Shown: one piece after another, positions 57,184-64,000 of the stretch | Position numbering within the stretch: the first letter of the stretch is position 1 | Layout of the letters: each line of letters begins with the position of its first letter | Assembly: GCA_031213475.1 (NCBI GenBank) | Contig: JARUPZ010000017.1 | Coordinates: 9,437,587 to 9,501,586 of the forward strand | Direction: 5' to 3' | Origin: Nereocystis luetkeana | Lineage: Eukaryota; Sar; Phaeophyceae; Laminariales; Laminariaceae | DNA length: 64,000 bases | Made by a program: the position numbers and the translations under genes | The notes under the pieces: generated by a model | What the model was told of the DNA's origin: nothing | The model's database searches: none | What the model saw: only the letters and a program-made list of their open reading frames with translations

Positions 57184-58353
57184 CGACTGCACTTGGTAAA
57201 GAAGCAGAAGGCGGAGCAGATGAAAGCCGCAAGGCTCGCCAAGGCCACCGCTAAGGCTGCTGCCAAGGCAGCCGCCGAGGCTGCTGAGGCGGACTCCGAG
57301 GAACGCTGGCCGACTCGAGCCGTTGAGCAGGAAGAAGCGCGGCAGACGAAGCAGAAGCTGGCGCCTAAGAAAGGTGCTGTTTGACTACCGACGAATCTCG
57401 ACACATACTGATGCTGCATGAAACACTTGTTTTTTAAAGAGCGCTCGCTCTTCTGATGCAATGACGGACGTCTGTGATACGTTTTCGGTCGGACTCACCA
57501 AGGTCTGCAGCATCGTCAAGAAGTGGTGGTAAGAGGGCGAGGTGCGGCAAGGGTCTTCGGAGGGTCGCGGCCTTGCCAAGGATTCTGACAACGACAAGCA
57601 CCAGACTCTATCGAGCGCCAGGTTGGTGAACTTGCGCGAGTATATCGACTCGGAAAAAGACTCAGGCCGGCAGGTTTTCCGGCGCGGACTAAAACTGTGG
57701 ATAGCAGATAAGTGTGGAGTTACGATGTCATGTCAGGTTGTAGGTCGGCTGCTGTCCGCCACATCACTCTTCAACGCGACAGCAAGGCAAAGGTGTTCAA
57801 GGTGCCGCTGACGGGCTCGTTTCCGCATAAGAACTTCAAAGCTGGAGACGGGGTGAGCTCCGAAGAGGTGGCAGCAGAGGAGCGCGCTCAGTACATGCAG
57901 AAGGATCCCTACAAACTGCTGGAGAGGGCGGAGGCTTTCATGCGGGGGAGTGGGTGGGAGTTAATCTGGACGCCGCCCTGCATGCCACAGTTTCAGCCCA
58001 TCGACCTCTTCTGGCAGCATGGCAAGCAGTACCTCAGCTTGTGCTATGAACAGCGAAGAACCATCGCAACGGTGTGGAAGCAGATTTGGAAGGGGTGGCA
58101 CCGAGATTCAGAGTGGAACGGGCCGGAGGGGAGGGGGAGGAAGGCGGCATGCTGCGCCGATTTGGTGCGGCATTCTGAGGGCTGTATGAAGGAGTGGGTT
58201 GCACAGGACGAGGGTGGGTTCAGTCGTAAGATCGGCGATGAGAGCGTATCCAGTTCCTTTGTTGAAGACGACCTCATCGAAGGAAAGAACAAAGGCAACA
58301 CTGCTGAGCGGGTTGACACGGAAATGGAGTTGGATGGGTGGAGAGTGAAGTGA
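57184..58353 (+). pseudogene. Tc1/mariner-type (DDE_3) transposase, internally deleted
   Basis: An N-terminal basic, alanine-rich stretch (57193-57384), then after a frame change a helix-turn-helix-like region (VGLTKVCSIVKKWW at 57490, then NLREYIDSEKDSGRQVFRRG and WIADKCGVTMSCQVVGRLL). The end of the DDE domain follows in another frame: GSGWELIWTPPCMPQF, QPIDLFWQHGKQYLS (57950-58035), equivalent to the PPYSPDLNPIE..W motif. The stretch carrying the first two catalytic acids is missing between about 57770 and 57870. The C-terminal tail is acidic and ends at 58353. A DNA-transposon relic, non-functional. Confidence 0.7.
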
Positions 58354-59060
58354 ATGTACATTTCATGCGACCGGCGGCGGAGAGCAGAACACAGTGTGCT
58401 GCTGTGTTTGTACTGTAACTCGTCGACAATGACATGACAAACGAGCAACCGTCAAATACCGGTCGGGTACACTACAGTGGTGGGGCCTATAGAAGGCGAC
58501 CCCGTGCCAAGAAAGTTAGGTCACCTTATCTCGAGTGGTCGCCTTTTACGCTATTAACCATTTTAGAACCGCACTCCCATATGTGGGGACAAAACACTGT
58601 AGTTGTAGGTAGTTTGTTCCCAAAACGGAACTGGGGTCCTAAAAGGGTTAAGGCCGTTCCCGCGTTACTGAGGTGTTGAAATCCCCTGAATAAGGCGCGT
58701 ACCGCCCTATTCGGGGAATCATATGTTTTAGTGGGTAGTACAGTGTGCTATTAATACCAACCCGACATATGATCAGAGTGCTGCGCAGAGGGGGAGACTC
58801 GTGCTCGGGGACTACTGTGCCCAACCCAGCGAACACGTGTGATGTAAAACGCACACAATATCACACCAGAGTAGACAGATGAAAACACGTGTTTTATGTT
58901 ACGGAGTACTACTGTACCAGGTATTATATCATTAGAGCTGCATGCGACAGAGCCTGCTCAAGATGCGCACTTTCTGCTTCCGAACTGAAACGATTCTTCA
59001 CGCAGCCACACATCGAAGCCCAAACCGCGAGATATAATATATATTTTCGTACTACTGACT
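58354..59060. other. No gene recognised
   Basis: Contains a small inverted pair, AAGGCGACC (about 58494) and GGTCGCCTT (about 58537), that could form a hairpin, and a TACCAGGTA at 58915-58923. Possibly the 3' non-coding end of the mariner-like element. Confidence 0.4.
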
Positions 59061-59066
59061 GGAGCA

Positions 59067-59462
59067 CTACTGTGCTGTACTACCCCCCTCCCCACAAAAT
59101 TCCCTCACGTCTGCCTGTCGCACTGGAATAGAGGCATGCGCCTTGATGAACGGGATCCTGATCTTATGTAGATAGAAGGCATTGCCACGCGCCCCCGACG
59201 CGGTCTTCGGGAGATTGAAACGCAGCGAAAGCTCAGCGCAAGGCGGGGGGGCACGAACCCCATACGTTGTCGTGGTATCATCGCTGGCGCTCTTCGCCGC
59301 CTGTGTCTGCCATCTTGCGCTTGCCCGCCTTGTGCTTGCCCGTGACATCATTGGAAAATTGCTAGGCAGCACGACCATCATGACAGACGCGATGCATTGG
59401 GTTGTCCCAATCTGGGTCCGCTTCGCCACGAAACCCGTCAAGTCGGCCACAGCATTTTCCAC
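59067..59462 (-). other. Unassigned minus-strand open frame, 131 codons
   Basis: Reads MENAVADLTGFVAKRTQIGT and MMVVLPSNFPMMSRASTRR with mixed composition that looks protein-like, but I recognise no family. The neighbours are repeats; it could be the remnant of a transposon ORF1 or an exon. Low confidence that it is real. Confidence 0.25.
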
Positions 59463-59577
59463 GACATTCGTGGCCGTCAGGGTTCTCCCGCCGCACCGGC
59501 TATCGTGCCTATATCCACTGCTTGTTGTACTGTAGGCGTGTGTGTGTTCTTTCTCGCAGCAGCGGCGGCAACGGTTT

Positions 59578-59763
59578 GATATTTCTCTCAGAGGGAGCAG
59601 CAGCAGATCGAGGTTTTGTACTGACGTGGAGGCAGGAATGGGCCGTGAGTAAGGCGTATTACTTCCCAGCGGTGTGATATTTCTCTCAGAGGGAGCAGCA
59701 GCAGATCGAGGTTTTGTACTGACGTGGAGGAACGAATGGGCCGTGAGTAAGGCGTATTACTTC
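59578..59763. repeat. Tandem duplication, 98 bp unit, two copies
   Basis: GATATTTCTCTCAGAGGGAG begins both units (59578 and 59676), and they stay nearly identical to GGCGTATTACTTC. Only a few substitutions, so recent. Confidence 0.9.
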
Positions 59764-60430
59764 TTATATGTGTATTCAGACATAGCAGTCGTTCACAGCC
59801 GCGCAAATGTCTGATGTATTCCGATTGGTTGATTGGTGTGATCCATGTAGCGGCAAACCGCATCGTCCAACGGGCATATGCGGTGGATTTTGTGATTTCC
59901 CGGAGGGGTTGCGTAAAGATATATTTGAATGGTCTTCCAGTGTCACGGGGAAGATGAATGAGAGCCCCCTTGTCGGTTGGTGATAGCTAATGGGTGAAGA
60001 ATGTGAGTTTCAGCATCACGGTTTGCGTACCTGGCTATAAATGGCACCACGCACCTTGATTGTTTGAGTTTTTTTTGTTTTTCCTGGAATTATTGTTGTG
60101 GCAAATGGATGATTTTGAATTAGCATCTCTGTTTGCGTAAACATCACGCCTTCAATTTATTTGATTTTTTTTCTTTAGTCCTCAATCCACTATTAATAAT
60201 GGATGTACCTGATATGGAATGCGTGCGCACTATCTCTGGGTGGAATGCGCGTAGATTTTTCCAGTGAAAAATCCGTACAACGTACCTGGTATATATTTTC
60301 AAGTTTTTTATACTGTTTTACTAGGTATAAACTGTAAGCAAGAGCTTGCACACTGATGTCGAGTAGGGAAGAAGGACAGCAGCGGTATATACTACGTAGA
60401 GAATAGTAATAGTTGACATACTAGCCACCA
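59764..60430. other. No gene recognised
   Basis: AT-rich sequence; a TACCTGGTA at 60283-60291. No recognisable coding or repeat ends. Confidence 0.45.
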
Positions 60431-60435
60431 AAGGG

Positions 60436-60780
60436 TCAACGGAAGTTGCCCCCTTGGTGTCTGGAGTTGAGACCGCACTGTGGTCCACTGCAGCAAAAAA
60501 GGCGGGGAAGCGGTACCGGGGGATCCTTGAAGCAGCCGAACGGTTCGTGGTGAGGTGGTACGAGGCTGAGGCTGAGATGAGGAGGCAGCGCCGCGCACCC
60601 ACCGTGGTTGGTCTTCAAGGGAATAGGGGGGGGGGGGGGGGGGGCAACAGGAGGTGTGACCGAAAATCCGACCAAGGGAATGTGGAGAGGGGGAGGACCA
60701 GGAGGTGTAGAAGGGAAACTGCGGTGGACGAAAGTAGGAAGGAGATGGCAGACAGGGTAGCAAGGCACCAGGCCGTCTAG
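60436..60780 (+). other. Unassigned open frame next to repeat R1
   Basis: MVSGVETALWSTAAKKAGKR and ILEAAERFVVRWYEAEAEMR: a charged, helical, basic protein with an 18-base G-run (about 60625-60642) that encodes glycines and probably shifts frame. No known domain; the composition would suit a transposon accessory ORF. It lies just upstream of R1 copy 2. Confidence 0.3.
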
Positions 60781-60954
60781 GAAGTAGAACATGACTACAT
60801 TACTCGTGCCACCAACTGGTGCAGCTGGTTCGAACGTCCTTTGTCTTCTCTTCTTTCTTTTTCTTTTTTTTCTTGCGCTGATCCTCTGTGATTTTAATAT
60901 TCTTTAGTTCTCTTCCTTTTTCGATTGATTGATAAGCCATATTGAAGAAATCGT

Positions 60955-61545
60955 GTAGCGTGGATGGATGACGAGCCTACTTTGCTTGTTACGTATTGTC
61001 TGACGCCAACGGGCTGGGCATAGTTGACTAATGCCAGACGGAGACTCGTATCAAAAACTGCTGCCGCTACCTGGAGGGTGCTTTGAGCTTTGGTTTGACT
61101 GGTATTTTCCCTTGTTTTTTGTCTTACTCTGTTTACAAGTAGTGGTGTTTTTCTTCTTTTTTCTTTCTTTTCCAGCTCGTGATTTCCAAGTGTCTGCCAC
61201 ATCCCCTGCGGGGGGGGCACGACAGCTCGTTTCTTCTGTTTTTCCTTGTTTTCCTTTTTTTCTTTTGCTCTTTCGATTGTCTTCTTTTTTTCTGTTTTTT
61301 CTTTGTTTCCTCTCGTTTCTCTAGTTCACATAATGGGTATGCCGGGCCTGTCGTATCCAGTATGACGACATGGTATTGCATTGCCCACTGTGCTTACTGC
61401 ATACGTGGCAACGTAGTATCTCTGGCGTAGCTTTGTGACCACAGAACTTGTATATCTTCTAGGATTCAAGAATAGGCAGAGACGCTGGTTGTGCTGGAAG
61501 TCGACGGGTAGAAAGAACGGTTCAATGTGGAGAACACACACGGTA
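60955..61545. repeat. Dispersed repeat R1, copy 2
   Basis: Second copy of the repeat at 2150-3090. It lacks the nested MITE (empty TTA at 61134-61136) and lacks TA-CCTGG-TA at 61402, so it serves as the empty-site reference for both insertions. Confidence 0.8.
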
Positions 61546-62200
61546 TATGCTCCATGACCTCGTTGAGTTCAATCCTTCGAGAGGGGCAGTGCTATCACAC
61601 AAGTGGACAAGATTACCTGAGCCGCGGCCGGAGATCAGAATGGAGAACGAAGGTCGGCGAAGGCATCCGTCTCAGATTGGTGGCTAAGGGGAGAGGTGAT
61701 GCACGTGTGTAAGTACGAACATGCTTGGAGTCGAGACCCATGAATTTGTTTTAATTTGCTTACGTATTGTCGTAACTGGAATGTACCCCCCCCCCTCCCC
61801 GGCGCGCGCGTGCGTGTGTGTACGATATCAATAAAAGGTTTGTTTGCTCGGGTTTTTTCATTGGTTTGGTAAAATGAAAAATGTTTGATTTTTCTGTAGT
61901 AAAATGGCGATCCAATCCATGGACTCAAATTTGGCACAAATAATGGAACCATTGATTATATCGAAATGTCTCGAAATTTGGATCGAATCGAGGTCACCTC
62001 TTCTTTTCGCACCCGAACCCTCAGGAGTAGAGTTGGTCGCGCCATTTCTTGACACCATCCCACCCACCCGGCAGTAGGATTGGTATTTTTGGGCTTGCAT
62101 ACCCAGATCATTTACAGGTACTAACCCCGCGCAGAGTTTGTGATTCGCCACTTTACTCAGCGCGGGCGGAAATACTGGACGAGACCTGCCGCCCGGCGCT
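61546..62200. other. No gene recognised
   Basis: Includes a C-run (about 61787-61797) and GCGCGCGTGCGTGTGTGT near 61801. Frames have no recognised family. Confidence 0.4.
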
Positions 62201-62320
62201 GGAGGCCTCATCCAATCCAATACTTACATTAAATGATCCACGGTAGAGAGACAGAATACTCGTATTCTGTCTCTCTACCGTGGATCATTTAATGTAAGTA
62301 TTGGATTGGATGAGGCCTCC
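62201..62320. repeat. Perfect palindrome, 59 bp arms, 2 bp spacer
   Basis: GGAGGCCTCATCCAATCCAA at 62201 is mirrored exactly by the arm ending TGAGGCCTCC at 62320. The centre is AGAATAC-tc-GTATTCT. After one mismatch the symmetry continues for several more bases (CCGGCGC). No mismatch in 59 pairs. Confidence 0.95.
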
Positions 62321-62420
62321 TGCGCCGGCCTGTGGTCCCGCCTATACTTCGTTACGCCTCCTTTCAGATTGTCTTTGTAGTTGACCGCTGGTCCGGGGCA
62401 GAACTGCCTCGCCCAAACTT

Positions 62421-63760
62421 CTATCGCCTGAACTCAGTCCTTACCCGCACACGCCGCAAAGTCATTTCTGAATTCGGCGACAACGGTAGCTCGCTAGCGT
62501 CCGCGTAGCTCTGGCCACACTTCTTCTTGCTACCCCGCACTTGTCCACTCGAGGTAGCCCCGATGAAATACTGCGCAACTGACTCAGTCTTCCAGCCACC
62601 AATGTTCATTATCTCGTCCACAGCCGTCTCGGCCAGGGATTTGCTGAGCGAGCCTCCCACTCGAAAGGAGTGCATCGTGAAGTGGTTCGGCAGGTCTGCC
62701 ATTCGCAGATAGCTTTGCACGTTCACCGTCGTACGGGCCGCGGAGAGAGAAAGAGCGCCCCGGCCACCTTCTGCCGTAGCAACAGGGAAGAGGTGCCCAG
62801 AACTTAAGTCCCACCCAATCCGCTGTGCGGCCGAGATGCACGCCGTAACCGCCCGAAAAACGCAAATCCCTGGGCAGTCCCGGTCCGCTAACACTAGCAC
62901 TGCCTCACTAGAGGACCGCAGCGTTTTGACAAACGGAAAGTTGAAGATGAAACCCTTAGACGCTGGGGCCCTCAAGATGTACGAGCCCATGGTAAAAGAA
63001 AGATCGCAACCCCTACGCATCGAATAGAAAGCCAAAGAATACCAGGCGATATCTCGGGTCAGCGAAATACGCTCTGCCAGATATATGAGTGAGTGTTACA
63101 ATATCGGCGCGGCCTGATTGACCTGAACCCCGACCTGCTTTTGTTCCTCAGGTACGAAGGTAAGTTACGAATCTATGAACGGGCTCGAGCACGGACTTCC
63201 TACCCGGCGGACGGGGTCCCATTCCTCTCCTTACCCGCTTTCCTTCATCGCCATTTTCAGCTTCGACCCAAAATATTTTCGAATAAACTCGGCCGATACC
63301 GTTTGGCACACGAAGACCCCGTCAGGCACGTATCGTCGCCCGCGTGGCCCACACCGGGGCAAGACGCTTCACGCACCATCTTAGTGCCTTTCCCTTGCGT
63401 GTCAAGGAAGCTGAGGAAATAGAGGACATCGTCTGGGGTAGCTGCTTGCCAACCACGGGACCCCACCGAAACGACGAGCACAAACGCGTCAAACTCGTCG
63501 GCCACCCTGCTTTTTCGGACTTGCCCGGGGCGCCCCTCCATCGTCGCCAGTACTTGGCGTCGACGTGCTTGCGTCATATCAAACATCCACAACTCCAGGC
63601 ACCCGGTCCGGATACCGCGGGGCCGGCAATGATCGAAGCGGCTGAGAAGCGCATTTTCAGCAGATATTAAACTGTGCAACGGTTTCCTCCTAACCCGTCG
63701 AACAAAACGCAAACCGAACCAAGTCCCTGGCCGTTGCCGCCCCACTGAGAGGTGGCCCAC
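62421..63760 (-). mobile_element. Crypton-like tyrosine recombinase, partial
   Basis: Reading leftwards: an N-terminal region (63760-63257) with AATPDDVLYFLSFLDTQGKG and a cysteine-bearing stretch; then a catalytic domain (63060-62421) with TRDIAWYSLAFYSMRRGCDL (box I Arg), HSFRVGGSLSKSLAETAVD (H-x-x-R), NIGGWKTESVAQYFIG (the Trp in the His/Trp position and the nucleophilic Tyr). This is a tyrosine recombinase that cuts and rejoins DNA. No RT sits beside it, which favours a Crypton over a DIRS element; stramenopile Cryptons are known. The two parts are separated by about 200 bp that may be an intron or decayed coding sequence. Confidence 0.7.
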
Positions 63761-64000
63761 CCTGAAAGAGGCTTCCGCCAGTGCCGTTCTGTTTGAACGA
63801 GAACAACAAAGAAAGGAGGACCGTAAGCCTCGGTGAGCGTTCGAAGACGCCCGAAACAGCGAAGTATATGCACGCTACTACGTGATGGCTGCCCGTCCCT
63901 GCGCGATAGTAGCCGAAACTTGGGCGTTACCCTTTTCTACGGAAGTCTAAAGCCGAGGGCTCGTACCTCGTCATCCACAAACTTGGTGGGCCTTGGCGGG
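63761..64000. other. No feature recognised; possible upstream part of the recombinase element
   Basis: Sequence at the right edge. A minus-strand frame runs 63667-63873 without a known domain. Confidence 0.3.

Overview
The window is eukaryotic, intergenic and packed with repeats. I found no intact host gene: nearly everything I could recognise is a transposable element, a fragment of one, or satellite or fold-back DNA. Spliceosomal introns (GT..AG with matching phases), a poly-A-tailed tRNA-derived SINE, Helitron, hAT, PIF/Harbinger, Tc1/mariner and Crypton-like tyrosine recombinase sequences, copia and DIRS-like retroelements, and a short TTAGGG-type tract all fit a eukaryotic nucleus. A stramenopile such as a brown alga is my best guess. 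It is an inference from the mix of families, not a demonstrated assignment.

Layout. 1-1.05 kb: LINE endonuclease domain (minus), running off the left edge. 1.7-11.7 kb: a hAT transposase pseudogene (plus) in at least six exons. Its first intron holds a dispersed repeat with a nested MITE, a satellite array and a LINE 3' fragment; a second satellite array lies just downstream of the gene. 13.2-18.4 kb: a broken DIRS-like tyrosine-recombinase retroelement with an 830 bp inverted-repeat element inside its recombinase region. 19.5-22.6 kb: a repeat pair shared with 51 kb, two SINE copies and CTG/CAG-rich duplications. 23.2-26.0 kb: a 2.8 kb near-perfect palindrome. 26.3-34.9 kb: a Helitron Rep gene split by a 6.1 kb copia element with a perfect 5 bp target duplication. 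37.0-42.1 kb: a THAP zinc-finger ORF and an uninterrupted DDE_Tnp_4 (PIF/Harbinger-type) transposase, with a second fold-back element between them. 44.6-50.7 kb: a second copia copy with mismatched ends. 53.4-55.5 kb: LINE reverse transcriptase (minus). 57.2-58.35 kb: internally deleted Tc1/mariner-type transposase. 60.4-61.55 kb: second copy of the 2-3 kb repeat. 62.2-62.3 kb: a perfect palindrome. 62.4-63.8 kb: Crypton-like tyrosine recombinase (minus).

The most unusual signal is a short sequence, TA-CCWGG-TA, found about twenty times (roughly 0.5 expected by chance). Where two copies of a repeat can be compared, it behaves as an insertion of a CC(n)GG core at a TA with duplication of the TA. 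The core varies (CCTGG, CCAGG, CCCGG, CCGG, CCTTGG) and sometimes occurs in tandem. It looks either like footprints of a very active TA-targeting transposon or like an ultrashort insertion process not described to my knowledge.

These loci do not form a host pathway. The only likely functional links are between mobile elements: the transposases here may mobilise the non-autonomous MITEs, and the fold-backs could yield double-stranded RNA.
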